The position numbers were made by a program, and so were the translations under genes. Shown here piece after piece: positions 21,820-33,239 of a stretch of DNA of 64,000 bases. This stretch comes from Metellina segmentata (taxonomy: Eukaryota; Arthropoda; Arachnida; Araneae; Tetragnathidae), in contig OX375873.1 in assembly GCA_947359465.1 (NCBI GenBank), positions 130,083,399 to 130,147,398 on the forward strand, read 5' to 3'. Positions within the stretch are counted from its first letter, which is position 1, and every line of letters starts with the position of its first letter. The notes beneath the pieces were generated by a model that saw only the letters and a program-made list of their open reading frames with translations, was not told the DNA's origin and made no database searches.

Positions 21820-22092
21820 TGTGTGCTTAAATTTATAACATCATTGGGTTCATTGAACCCACGCCATCTCACCACCAAGCGCCGACAAGACCATAAGCGT
21901 CGTCTATCGACGACCATCTTCTGTGTTGATTGATAAATAATTGCGTTTGTCCTATAAAATAAAAGGACTGGGTACGTCTTACAAAATACATTCACTTCAC
22001 ACCAGTGACGAATGTAAGCACAATTGACCGTGGAATTTGTAAATAAACTTTGATAATTTTTACTCGTTCCTTTTTCATGAATTTCTACATGA
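21820..22092 (+). mobile_element. Possible solo LTR
   Basis: A 270-bp block begins TGTTGTGTGCTTAAATT and ends GAATTTCTACA. Inside, CCTATAAAATAAAAGG is TATA-like and GTAAATAAACTTTG holds a polyadenylation-like AATAAA further on, the order expected in an LTR. It is GC-richer than its flanks. I could not find a matching target duplication, and no internal element remains. This is a weak structural call. Confidence 0.3.
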
Positions 22093-22369
22093 CTGTTTTC
22101 CAAAGATTACGTATAAATAATCCAAGAAAGAAATTTCAAAAACTTAATAGTAAAAAAAGTTATATTTTAAAATGGTCTTAGAGACTTTTGTGCAACTCCG
22201 TGTTTTGTCATGTTGCTACAATCTCAAGTTTGATAAGTTTCCAATCCCGAAATTTTTACAAAGAAACAAACTATTCACAGACGCTACAAAAATGCAAGCT
22301 TTCTGTATGTTCGACCGAAGAGACTCCCTTCGAAAGCTTCGGCAAAGCCTGAATATATGCCCTTGCTGA

Positions 22370-22700
22370 CCGTCAAACCCCGTAAATCTGCCCGATGATT
22401 GCAGAAGTGCACCCTCAGGTGCAATTACGGTGACCCTGTCTACACTAGGTGATAAAATGGGGCAGTCAATCTGTCCATAAGGCCGCCCTATTTTTTCCCC
22501 AATCTTTATACTTGTGGCAATCGATTTCGGTGAGTTATTGCACCGTTTACTCGTCCAGAGGAATAAGACTTATCACCCTCTTTGTATGCCGCTGGGTCTA
22601 ATTAGTAAATTCTGCGGGGGAAATATTTCTACGTGCTGGTCCGTTGAAGGAAGCGATTGCAAGTTATGTGACGACGATGCTTATAAATCCTGAAGCCTCA
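22370..22700. other. GC-richer gene-free block
   Basis: Single-copy in the window, GC-richer than its surroundings, with no open frame or splice pattern I trust. Similar in character to 18830-19620. Confidence 0.3.
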
Positions 22701-22972
22701 CTGGCTTGAAATTGCTTACTTTTTTACTGTAACGAATTCTTAAGAATTCTGTTGAATGCTTAATTTTCGATATTTGATGCTATGACTTATCTTACTCAGG
22801 GCGAAAACAAACTTGATAACTTCATTTAAATTTCTCAACATAAAAATAAAGAATATTTTCATCCCCTTTTTAAATATTATATTCGGCTGATGCAAGTGTA
22901 TGCCCCATTTTATTTGACAAAAATAGAAAAAACTTTATATTTTTGTTGCAAAAGTTACATTGAATCAATATA

Positions 22973-23575
22973 CACTGCCCTACAATAATGGACCCGACAG
23001 CAAGATGTGATGGTACAAGGGAAATAATACATGCTTTAATAAGGGAATGGTCTCCCACGTGCTCCAATAACACTAGCAACCCTTCTTGATATACTTTCAA
23101 CAAGGTTTTGATACAGAGCTGTTGGTATTTGTGTCCATTCCTGCTGAAAGAATGTCGCCAACTCAGCTGTAAATTTCGCATGTGGTTACCTGGTCCGTAC
23201 ACGTAGCTCTAACTCGTCCCACCAATGTTCTATGGGGATTAGGTCGGGACTCTGATCAGGCCAGGGAAGACGTTTTATATCTCTATCTTGGTACTACTGC
23301 TTGACAGAGGCTGCAACATGACATGGGGCGTTGTCGTGGTAGAAGTAACATTCGTCCATTCCATAAAATTGCCAGAGCTTAGGAAGAACCTGATTGTCCA
23401 AAATGTTCATGTAGGCGTCGGCGTTCAATTTACTAGGAACAACATGCAAAGGTCCCAGGCCATACCACGAAAAACACCCCCAAACAAGTAGTCGGATTTT
23501 ATGCATATCCGCTGGCGTCCGGTCCATCAAAGTAGGGTAGTGCCACGCTTTGCGATGACCTTTCTCCATCTGTCT
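22973..23575 (-). pseudogene. Tc1-like transposase, C-terminal half, decayed
   Basis: Minus-strand reading from 23569 gives a clean frame with [17 protein letters not shown], then the catalytic Asp in YHDNAPCH. After a stop near 23300 the same frame continues with PWPDQSPDLIPIEHWWDELE, where the spacing from the Asp in HDNAPCH to the Glu in PIEHWW is 34 residues, the DD34E signature of Tc1. A second stop follows. The N-terminal DNA-binding half and first Asp are missing. Downstream the element ends at a CACTGCCCTACAATAATGGA terminus next to a TA at 22971-22972. The other terminus is lost, replaced by an unrelated dispersed repeat after 23575. Confidence 0.85.
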
Positions 23576-25199
23576 GATATCTGCATCATCCCGCGCTCAT
23601 AAAAGTTCTGTTGTTTCTGGCTGAAGAACGGATCCAGGTGACAAAACTTTCTAAACCATTTGAGGCACATGAAACAGTCGACGGCACCCTCGCCCTACGG
23701 TGATCATATCTTGTTCTGTGTATGCGAAGCATTCTTCTTGTTTCGGAAGTAAAAGGCATACTAGATTGGAAATGCTCCGTATGTTCTGCTATTTTTAATG
23801 CTTAACCAAATTTAAAAAACCCAACCCAACAACACAATTTTTTTCACCAAGTACTCGCTGAAATTCCTTCTTTCAAACAACATAAACTTTACACATGTGG
23901 AGTAGATAAAAATTCGGTTTTTTGGTGAAATGCCATCTAATGCCAAACCGTTAGCTTCAACCAAATATATTTCCATGACAATATGCAAGTATCAAATAAC
24001 TAATTTTCATCAAAAACCATATCATTCAGAGATTTATGAACTCAAGTATATATGTTTAAGTGTCAAGTAAATTCTTTTATTTTTTTAAATTTAGACTATA
24101 AGTATGGTTAACAGAAAAACTAAAAATATAATTTCAGTTTAAAATTAATGCTATTTTACAGCTTTTTTTTCATGCGATATTACGCTACATTGTAGTTGTT
24201 TCCAAATGAGAATAAAAGTCAATTCATATTCTTCGTATGACCTTTATTTATATGGTCGACTAACAAGTGAAACACAAACACTCAATCTGAAACTTAGTTA
24301 TGAGAAAATGATGGATGAATTTTGTTTTTCAATTAGTGTGTTTCTCAAGAAGGAATATGATATACACAAAGAAAAAATGATGTAATGGTTTTCAGCAATC
24401 AGGATATCCTTAAAATCTGACATGGAAGAGATACAAAACACATATTGTACATTTTCTATATGGTTTGTATGTAAATCAACGAAATATTATTCATTTCTTG
24501 TCCCTTATAAAAACGCATGGAATTTTTTTCTCTCAGATAAATTAAACTTTCACAAATTGGGTTACGAAATTTAAATTGTTAAAGGAAAATTATTACTAAA
24601 ATTTTATTGAGTGTCTGAAATTGTCTGAATTGAGTGAATTGAAATGTCTTACTTAATTTATTCATTTTTTTTCAATTCAATGAACCATGTTCTGAAAATG
24701 GTCATGACACATTTTAAATTGAAAATTAGAAACATCTTCCACAAATATGCTGGAATCTATATTCCCGGCATTAAAGATTTAATCGAAGTTGAATTTTCTT
24801 TCCGAAGTTCTTACATCTTATAATGTAACACCCCCTAGGTAAGAGTCAAAGTAGACGTTAATCCGCAATAGTCATAGAGAAATAAGTTGCAATCTAATCA
24901 CTGAAGAAATCCGAATTACAAAATAAGAAAATAACGCATACTTAAAAAGCATTAACTTTAACAAAGTACGAAATTGAAAATGAAGTAACAATCAATAAAA
25001 TGCTACTGGAGAAACAAATCACGCCACGCGTTTCACAACCCAAATGTAGCGTTTGCGATATGTATGCAATAGGAACATCCTCTCAAAAACACATTAAAAT
25101 AATTCCAAGAGCTGATTCCCCATTTCTAAAAGATCATTTCAGTTTTTTCCCCCCGTCAATTGCACGAGCAGAATTAAAAAACAGTTTGCATAATGATTA
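23576..25199. other. Gene-free stretch with dispersed repeats
   Basis: About 23590-23790 resembles sequence around 54360-54440 and 55230-55320. About 23828-23935 resembles 62578-62705 (shared ACTCGCTGAAATTCCTTCTT). Both families are unnamed. The rest to 25199 is AT-rich with nothing recognised. Confidence 0.45.
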
Positions 25200-25570
25200 A
25201 AAAGGGGCTACAAAAAATAATTCCACTGTCATGACGAGTGCTCATTCCTGCGTCTTATTAAAATAAAATCCTCGGAGCCTTTTTTAACGCACCGCTTCTC
25301 AAAAAATAATTTTTACTCGCGAGCAATTACCGAGTCTTTAATGTTCCAGAATTTACCCTCAGGTATTCTTTACCGCGGATAGATGTCCGTCTCGCCGTTT
25401 CCATCTCGCTCCTCTCCTATAAATAGATAAGGACAATGACTGGCGTTTGGATCCCACACGTGCACTTAGCTGATTAGTTTGCATTAATTGAAAAGCTCTT
25501 TTTGAATTCAGTGAGCTGTCTTCGCTCAGCTTGACGCGGTTATTCATGGCTACTAGTCTCACCCTTATGC
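25200..25570. other. GC-richer gene-free block
   Basis: Single-copy, GC-richer than its flanks, with no supported exon. Candidate conserved noncoding sequence; no function visible. Its last part, CCCTTATGCGAGTTTTGATA near 25563, resembles 26440-26465. Confidence 0.3.
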
Positions 25571-25937
25571 GAGTTTTGATAATTTCTTCATTACTTGAGT
25601 CGCTCAGAAGGCAATGCAGCTAAGTCCGGGGGAAAAAAATTGGGAAAATTAATGTTTTTTAATACTTTGTTTTTTTAAAGTGTTGGATTTATTTTTTAAT
25701 TGGATCAGAAAGACACATATAAAATCTTTTTTCATTGATAGGCTCTGCAACAAAACAGGATACGCACAGGATGTGCAAATAAAAACGTAAGAAATTTATG
25801 TAATTATGCAAAAATAGATTGTTCTGTGTTTCATCAGTTCATGTTGCAATGAATGAAATTTGTCGCAAAGGCAACTTCAGAACTGGTGAAACAGAGGTCA
25901 CATGAAGGAATTTTTTCTGGTTTAAACTTTTTTCAAA

Positions 25938-26065
25938 GAATAATTTACCAACACATATCAAAAGAAGATGAATAATTTACCAACACATATCAAAAGAAGA
26001 TGAATAATTTACCAACACATATCAAAAGAAGATGAATAATTTACCAACACATATCAAAAGAAGAT
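25938..26065 (+). repeat. Four perfect copies of a 32-bp tandem repeat
   Basis: Unit GAATAATTTACCAACACATA followed by TCAAAAGAAGAT, four times without a mismatch (25938, 25970, 26002, 26034). Identity suggests very recent expansion. Confidence 0.95.
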
Positions 26066-26324
26066 GAATAATTTAATTTTATTTCCAAGTTTATGTAAAA
26101 CATATATTAAAGAAAAGTAGACTTGTTCACAATGGCTTCTAAAATTACTATACAACATATTCAGAAGTTATAAAAGGAAGGGCTTCCTGACCAAGAAACA
26201 ACGAAGTAACGAGTAAATACTTCAATGACTAAAAAATATTATTTATTCCATTAAAATATACAAAAATCAGAAAATATCATAAAATGGACAACCACATTGA
26301 CTTCCGAGCGACTTGTAGAATAAT

Positions 26325-26570
26325 TTAGTAACAAAAGCTTTGCTGTGATTGGCGGTTTTCAATAACAGTTAGCTTTAGCAAGTTTTTTTATTTCTTCAAT
26401 TCATATATAAAATTTTTCATGAAAAAAACCTTCCTCTCTCCCTTTTATGCGAGTTTGGTAATTTTTTCATTACTTGTGGAATAGTTTAGTGACAAAAGCA
26501 GTCATCACGGCGCCTGGTGTTTTTCAATGGCAATTAGCTTTTGCAAGTTTTTAGTATCTTCGATTTACTG
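26325..26570 (+). repeat. Imperfect direct duplication of about 90 bp
   Basis: The segment from TTGTAGAATAATTTAGTAAC (near 26310) to TTTATTTCTTCAATT (near 26400) recurs from TGTGGAATAGTTTAGTGAC (near 26475) to TTAGTATCTTCGATTT (near 26565). They are separated by sequence similar to 25555-25605. Confidence 0.6.
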
Positions 26571-27760
26571 AATCAATTGTCTTGCCAGTTATTTGTATTT
26601 ATTGCAACCACACTTTACATAGAAATATTTTTGTGTTGTTTTACACCACTATAGCATTATTTTCTTCTTCTTTACTTCTTAATATTACGCCAAAACGGAT
26701 ATTACGCCTATCAAGTATTTTTTTATATTTATATAAATTATGATCTCTCGTTGTTTGTTTTCGATTCATACCACGTTCTTTTTTCTTTAATCTATTATTC
26801 AGCCTCGCTCTATCTTCCTTTTGAATGAAAATATTTTTTTCCAACTTCCGCTCTTCTTGTTTTGGTAACTGCTTTCCAAAATTGTTTGACAGGGCAACAC
26901 GCTAGGATTAATTTTGGCTTCTCTTTCAATTCTATACAACGAAAATGACTAACGTTGAAAAATTATACTCGCACGAAAATAGAAGTCAAGGGGGGCATTC
27001 TGTTTAGATTTTAGTTCGATCCCCGAAAAAAGATCTAAATCGAAGCTGAAAAGTTACTACCATTGCTATTAAGGACGCGACTTGAGCGAAAGAAAACACC
27101 GTTTCGAGAGTACTTAACGAGTCTCTTTCAGCTATCGAAAGCCTAATGAAAATAACAGGCGCGGCAGGCAGCTTAAACCTTTACCTCGCGGCTCTTTTAC
27201 GAATGTCTCTGAGCAGGAAGAAAATAACCTTGTTCCCAGGGCTTAGCAGTGATGTAGGGAGAATCAGTAACGATAATCTTCGAGGGTTCTCCGTTTTTCC
27301 TCAAGGTTCGCTCTAATTGTGTTTTATAGTGGGAATAAAAGCCAGATCCACTGAAACAGAGGAGTTCAATTTTACGAGGCAGAGCAATGCCCGAGAACAA
27401 AGTCTGCCCGGGTACTAAAGCCACTCCAGTTAACGTATTAGTGGATGATATGAGCGTCACGTATTTATTATAGGTCTGGTGAGTAACGCTGTTATACGGG
27501 CCGAAGAGCTCAGTGGACCTGATTCGGCAGTTGGTTCAACTGGACGGAAAGTTTGGAGAGCGCGCTCCATGTTTAACAATCGTGTTTCCAACTGGAGCAT
27601 TTTAGAGGCGTTTAAAGCATCGGCGAATCTGCGTTTTTATAACCGGTGTGGATTTAGTTAAGCGTTTTAGGATTTACAATGACTAAAAAATACAGAGATC
27701 GATAAAACTCCGGTATTTCTACTTAATTACCGAAAATCAAACGACCCATTATTAATTTGT
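26571..27760. other. Gene-free stretch containing a GC-richer block (about 26960-27650)
   Basis: The 26960-27650 part is GC-richer and single-copy. It has an 87-codon minus-strand frame (27197-27460) and a 60-codon plus frame (27479-27661), neither with recognisable domains or matching splice structure. I do not annotate either as a gene. Confidence 0.35.
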
Positions 27761-28058
27761 TGGTAGTTGAGTTCACTTCGTACTGGAGCAACACATCGGG
27801 CTATGATCTGGGTTCCAATCCCGAAGGAAAAGATTCAAATACAAACACCTCGTCAATTTTAGCCACGATCAGATGACGAGGTCAACAACTGAGCTGACAT
27901 CCAATTCTCAAAACTTTTACGTCATGCCTACGTGAGGGTAGTGGATGACATGGCAGATTTAACGTGCACCAGTACCACTTACGCAATGGTCTTTCGATCT
28001 TTCAAATTCGCAAACCTCCGGTTGCTAAACCTCTATTCTTGCAACTGGGCTACTACCC
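27761..28058 (-). mobile_element. tRNA-derived SINE, near full length
   Basis: The plus strand runs from the tail (TGGTAGTTGAGTTCACTTCG, GGGCTATGATCTGGGTTCCA) through CAGATGACGAGGTCAACAAC and GATTTAACGTGCACCAGTAC to the head (CTCCGGTTGCTAAACCTCTA, CTGGGCTACT). On the minus strand the head is tRNA-like with A- and B-box-like motifs. Best-preserved minus-strand copy together with 32020-32310. Confidence 0.7.
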
Positions 28059-28308
28059 CCTCCCGATAAAAAAATTGGAAAAATTAAGGGGTTGAATGTT
28101 TCAAATTCTACACTTGATTGTACGCTACGTCGAAGCTAAAAGAACTTAATTTTATTCGTTGGAGGATAACAAAATCTATCGCACCCATTAATTAAATACT
28201 TAAATAAGATACATTTTTGTGAGAACAAGTCTACAACTACAATTAGTCTATAAGTATTTCAATCTATTTTAAACAAAGTAGAGTTGCTTTTCAATATATC
28301 AATACATA

Positions 28309-29496
28309 CACTGTCCAATGAATTAGAAACTAATAAATATTCATGAAAAATTGTTTACGGGTGTGGTTATGCAAATCAGCTAATTATGTGTTAGTATAGG
28401 AGACACATAATTAAACAGACGGAATAAGTATATTGTTGATGTTCCTTTTATGATAAACGAAACAAAATGGGGCAAACGACTGACCTTTCGCCGTTTGAAA
28501 AATGACTTATTGCTGGGACCCGTTTAGCGGGAGCCGTGGTTGCCAAGATAGAACTCACTGGGTTCTTGAAAGTTGTCCTTTCAAAGGTCTTTAAAAGTTG
28601 AAAGCAGAATCCACAGCCTTTGTCCAAAACAAGTAGCTAGGTTTAAAACAGTTCACCAAGACTGTGATCGGCGGATTATACAACAGAAAATAAACTCCAC
28701 TGTCCTGCAACTGTAAGACACCTTTCCTGAAGACTCGTCTCAAGCGATCTCGGCGCGAATAACGCGCTGAGATTTCGTATAGGCAGTCGAATGCCTGTGA
28801 AAAAACCTATAATGTTTGATTGGACTGGCAGAGTTCACTTACAGTGTTGTCAAGAAAGACATAATTTTGCATCTGAGGAAAAGGTTATGTGTGGTCAGAC
28901 GAATGACGCTACATCTTCTTTTGAAACGACGGAAGGCGTCGAGTTAGGTGAGAACCCCATGAAGCCATGACCCAATATTCTATTGTTCGAACTATTCAAG
29001 GGTCTGTGGTGAGCATCATGCTGTGAGCCATGTACGGCTTGTATGGGAGTAAGGAACCCGTTCCATGGAGTTTCTGGTAGATGGGCAGTCAGTCATGCAA
29101 TACGTAAACATCCTGGCAGATCGAGAGCATTCTACGATGTTTCATTTTTTCTCTGAATATACCATGTCTTTCATAGAGCATACGTTTCTAGTGAAACGAT
29201 CGAGATATGTTTACGGAATACCAAACCGACTTCCAAAATCTTCCCTGGCCGCCGCAAGAGCGGGATCTTAACACTACAGAAAAATTTTGGGACATGTTGG
29301 AGAGGCGCATCCGACAGCATTCTTCTTTGTGATCCACTTTACAATATCTTATTTATGTATCCAATGCATAATACTCTCTGGACTTAAAACCAATTTTGAG
29401 ACTTGTAGATTCTATAACTCACACATGATGTTACCCGTTACAGAAGGAAATCCAATAAAATCCTGATCCCATGTTTCTAATTTATTGGCCAGCGCG
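28309..29496 (+). mobile_element. Tc1/mariner element with both termini, transposase dead
   Basis: The 1188-bp element is bounded by TA (28307-28308, 29497-29498). The left end CACTGTCCAATGAATTAGAAAC and the inverted right end CGCGCTGGCCAATAAATTAGAAAC pair as imperfect inverted repeats. Inside on the plus strand a broken frame starts near 28467 with GQTTDLSPFEK, then an ARLAGA-type segment (near 28520-28545) typical of Tc1 N-terminal helix-turn-helix domains. Near 28810-28860 it continues with FDWTGRVHLQCCQERH-like residues. Many stops and frame changes follow. It is an old copy. Confidence 0.75.
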
Positions 29497-29498
29497 TA

Positions 29499-31036
29499 TA
29501 TAAGCCATGCTTGGCAATTTTAAACTATTGTTATCTGCATCATTTGTAACAAAGTGAATTTTTGTTTTATTGAATTTTATGGTACCGTATTAGGACCAGC
29601 ACAAGACATGTAGACAACTACTAATGATACACATGGAATAGAGGAAAGAGGGAATATGGGAGATAACAGTGGGAGAACAGAAGAAAATATCGTTTGAGTA
29701 TTCCGGGAGAGTTACTTTAAGGACATTGAATCCCATGGAGAAGGAACAGATCACGAGGGCACCTCGTATTCACGAAGGACATACACACCTAAAGTATATG
29801 TGTCCCGAAGGATTTTAATATTGTGAAACAAAGTATTAGTGGTTTAGATTAGAATTAAGAAATGGTTCGATGTCATTACAAACTTTAAAACATGCACGAT
29901 CTCCAATTTACTTTGAGGTTACTTGAAGGTATGTTAATCATCTCAACATCTGACCATGGTTCAAAATAACGTATTGACCAAGTAACTTTCCCTTTGGTTT
30001 GGTACCCTACCGTCACCAACAACCCGTTGTGTTACTCGTTGAATTCCAGGTAGTTAAATAAATATCCGTTTATTAAAGTACCTACCGGTACACCGGTGGT
30101 TGCTGCGAGTTCCTATTTGGCTTGTGAAGCAAACCAAATGAGAATTCATAGCTAATTGGAAAACCACCATCATGGCGTTGTCCGTGCTGTTCGTTTGCTT
30201 CTCAAACCATATGAATCTCAACCATATGAATGAGTAGAATGAGAAGAGAGTATCACAAACCATATGAATCTCAAACCAAAACGTTGGCGTTGCCCAAACG
30301 GCCAACACCGTGAGAGTATCGTCATTGCAAAATGAGGCCAAATTCGAATTACGAAGAGATCCAATCGGCTTGACGTCCAATCTCTTGCGTAAATATAAAT
30401 ATTTAACTGAAAAATTATTTATTAAAAGAAAACCACACGTACAAGATAGCTATCTGGTGTAAAATTTTCCGCAGATTTTAAATCTGTTTAAATTTTTTTT
30501 CTATCTTTAACGATCATTGAGATAGGAAAAAGCACTGAAGAGAGAGAGAGAACGCATACTTTAATTATTTCGTTTGCTTCACTTGAATCCGTTTCTCAGG
30601 AAATCAAAATAAATTAATCTGGAATCTAACGAAGGTCATTCCTCGCGGCTGCTCCCCCCCCCCGTTCGTATCGAAAAAAATATAAAAGTTTCAACTTAAA
30701 GAAGATTATTTTTTAAATAAAATCATATTTTAGATATCGATCTAATTGTGAAATTTTCCAAGGATTTCACATCCGTTGAAATATTTACTGTATCTTTAAC
30801 TATCTAGCAGATAGAAAAAAGAGCTACCTAACACCAATTAAAACTTTTTATTTGTTTTGTTCTTCGGCTGAAAATGTTCATACGTAAACATGGAAAAAAA
30901 ATTTAGAATCTGGCATATTTTTAAGGTATTGCTAATCTAAGGAAAACAATAATAAGTAAATATTTAAATGTTCTATATTGAATTTTAAAATTCCGGCTTT
31001 GCACAAAAATTACCAAAAATTCGAACTACCAGAGTG

Positions 31037-31037
<1 letters not shown>
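29499..31037. other. Gene-free stretch
   Basis: Two similar segments at about 30395-30550 and 30700-30835 (shared AAATTTTCC, TTAAATCTGTT/TCACATCCGTT and TATCTTTAAC motifs) form a diverged direct repeat. A CATATGAATCTCAACCATATGAAT duplication lies near 30205-30275. No gene supported; the 108-codon minus frame at 30054-30380 spans these repeats. Confidence 0.45.

Positions 31038-31038
<1 letters not shown>

Positions 31039-31087
<49 letters not shown>
31039..31087. repeat. (TA)n microsatellite
   Basis: About 49 bp of pure TA repeats. Confidence 0.95.
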
Positions 31088-31091
<4 letters not shown>

Positions 31092-32019
31092 TACTTTGAA
31101 ACCCTATGGGTATAGTAGAGAAACTCTTATCTTCATTATTGCATTTGCGATTCCAATAGGATAATACAATACATTTTTTAAAACAATGAAATATAAAATC
31201 AAACTCGCGGTTACGCTTAGAAAAGAGCGTTTCATGCATAGTGTGAAGAAGTGAAATATTAATCTATAGCAAGAATATTTTTACCTTCAATAAATTAACG
31301 ATAAGCCAGAATTGTATGTTTATCATGTGCAACACTGTATATGCTTTTATTTTCGTGTGCACAAACATAGTTTCACTTACGAGTTTTGTTAAAACAAGTA
31401 AATATCCTGTAATCCTCAGAGAACTTCGACTGCTTGTTTACACATCAAGATCCTACAAGTAACTCTCGTAACATACCATTGAGAAACCAGAGGTTCTAGT
31501 TTTTCCTCCACGGCAAATGGTAACTCAAAGGCAAATATTTACCCTAGAATAAAATATGAGAATTTCTTTTATGTCGCGTGCGTGTGTGCTTGGTCAGAAA
31601 ACCATTTCGGGGGCTCCTTACAAAGGGAAGTGAGACTCGAGTACACATTCGTTCAGAGAATATTCGATGCAGAAATGAGATGTTTTGAAAAGAATGTCCC
31701 GTTTTGTTCTGTGCTTCTTTATTTTCAGAACGAAAAATGCTCACGTTTTTCCCCAGTTCTGCAAGTTACGAAAATTCTTGCATAGCAGCGTGTTTACAAA
31801 ACTCTCTCTCTCGAAGAGAATCGCCGAGTGGTTTTTATCGTGAATGAAAGAAGCTTATTTCGGGGAATTATTTTCCTTTAATATCCCGCAATTATGATGC
31901 AAAGTAACTTGTTTGTCCGAAAGCTGAACTTTAATTTCACTCAAAAGAAGTGGTCCTGAACATGTGTGTGTTTCAAAGACGCTTTTGAATTTAATTAATG
32001 CTAACGGTGAAAGGTGGGT
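31088..32019. other. Gene-free stretch
   Basis: A slightly GC-richer section at about 31570-31800 has short overlapping frames on both strands but no family resemblance. Nothing else recognised. Confidence 0.4.
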
Positions 32020-32310
32020 AGGTAGTTATTTGAATGAACGTCGTACTGGAACAACACAACGGGCTATTGACGTCGGTCTAAGATGAATCCCGCAAGGGAA
32101 AGATCCTGGAACAGCAAACCGTCATTTGGAACCACGGTCAGATGACGAGGCAATACATGAACTGGAACCCCACTCTCCAAAATTTGAGGCCACAATGGAT
32201 TACACGTGCACCAGACCCATTTGTACAAGACGGTCTTGGTTTGGAATTGAACTCGAAACCCTCCATTTGTTAATCCGATGCTTTTCCAACTGGGCTACCG
32301 CTGTCCGAAC
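32020..32310 (-). mobile_element. tRNA-derived SINE, near full length
   Basis: Tail near 32020 (GTAGGTAGTTATTTGAATGA, CGTCGTACTGGAACAACACA), middle CGGTCAGATGACGAGGCAAT, head CCATTTGTTAATCCGATGCT then CTGGGCTACCGCTGTCC. Minus-strand tRNA-like head as in the 27761 copy. It lies back to back with the plus-strand SINE array that starts at 32358. Confidence 0.7.
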
Positions 32311-32357
32311 TTTAAATGGGAAATCTGGGATATTATAGCTCAACAAAACCGGAAAAT

Positions 32358-32959
32358 AGGCAGGTCGACATGACGGAATATGAAACCAACCGGTCTGGTG
32401 GTTAAGGAGCTACACTCTAGGTTGGAGGGTACGTGGTTCGAATAGGCAGGTCGACATGACGGAATATGAAACCAACCGGTCTTGTGGTTAAGGAGCTACA
32501 CTCTAGGTTGGAGGGTACGTGGTTCGAATAGGCAGGTCGACATGACGGAATATGAAACCAACCGGTCTGGTGGTTAAGGAGCTACACTCTACGTTGGAGG
32601 GTACGTGGTTCGAATAGGCAGGTCGACATGACGGAATATGAAACCTACCGGTCTGGTGGTTAAGGAGCTACACTCTAGGTTGGAGGGTACGTGGTTCGAA
32701 TAGGCAGGTCGACATGACGGAATATGAAACCTACCGGTCTGGTGGTTAAGGAGCTACACTCTAGGTTGGAGGATACGTGGTTCGAATAGGCAGGTCGACA
32801 TGACGGAATATGAAACCTACCGGTCTGGTGGTTAAGGAGCTACACTCTAGGTTGGAGGGTACGTGGTTCGAATAGGCAGGTCGACATGACGGAATATGAA
32901 ACCAACCGGTCTGGTGGTTAAGGAGCTACACTCTACGTTGGAGGGTACGTGGTTCGAAT
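32358..32959 (+). repeat. Seven tandem 86-bp units of a tRNA-like SINE head
   Basis: Units start at 32358, 32444, 32530, 32616, 32702, 32788 and 32874, each exactly 86 bp and nearly identical. Each joins a 28-bp AGGCAGGTCGACATGACGGA-type flank to a tRNA-like sequence with an A-box-like TGGTGGTTAAGG and a B-box-like GGTTCGAAT. In the first six the B box is cut off after GGTTCGAAT by the next unit; only the last continues into GGTTCGAATCC and the SINE body. RNA polymerase III promoter function is inference from the boxes. Confidence 0.9.
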
Positions 32960-33213
32960 CCGGGTCAGTGCATGGATAATAGTAAACATATGGATAAAGG
33001 CGGCTAGTACACCTTAAATCTGTCGAGGCCGAAAGTCCTCACGTTGGGTTGGTGTAGAAGTTTGTAGAGTGGGGTGCCAGCTCAGAGGTGTTATTTCGTC
33101 ATCTGACCGTAGATGAAAATTAGGTGTTGTTATCCTCGGATCTTTCCCTGAGGGGATTGATCCCGGACCGTTGTTAACAGCCCGTTGAGTTGTTGCAGTA
33201 CGACGTTAATTAA
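32874..33213 (+). mobile_element. tRNA-derived SINE, plus orientation, at the end of the array
   Basis: The last 86-bp unit supplies the head; GGTTCGAATCC spans about 32951-32961. The body follows: CCGAAAGTCCTCACGTTGGG, then GTAGAGTGGGGTGCCAGCTC, GATCTTTCCCTGAGGGGATT and the tail GTTGCAGTACGACGTTAATT near 33195-33213. It is the reverse complement in order of the minus-strand copies, which fixes family and orientation. No poly-A tail is evident. Confidence 0.75.
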
Positions 33214-33239
33214 AAATTGCCAAATTACCATGACGAAAA

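Noticed and set aside
27197..27460. 87-codon minus-strand frame in a GC-richer block
   Set aside because: No recognisable domain, no splice structure and no repeat-family match; kept only as a possible conserved noncoding block.
30054..30380. 108-codon minus-strand frame as a gene
   Set aside because: It spans small internal duplications (CATATGAATCTCA) and shows no domain, and composition is like the flanks.
32358..32959. Regular 86-bp repeats considered as a CRISPR array
   Set aside because: Whole units repeat without variable spacers and the context is eukaryotic; the tRNA-like boxes explain the unit.
32910..32962. A genuine tRNA gene at the SINE head
   Set aside because: A- and B-box-like motifs are present, but the sequence does not close into an acceptor stem and continues into the SINE body.
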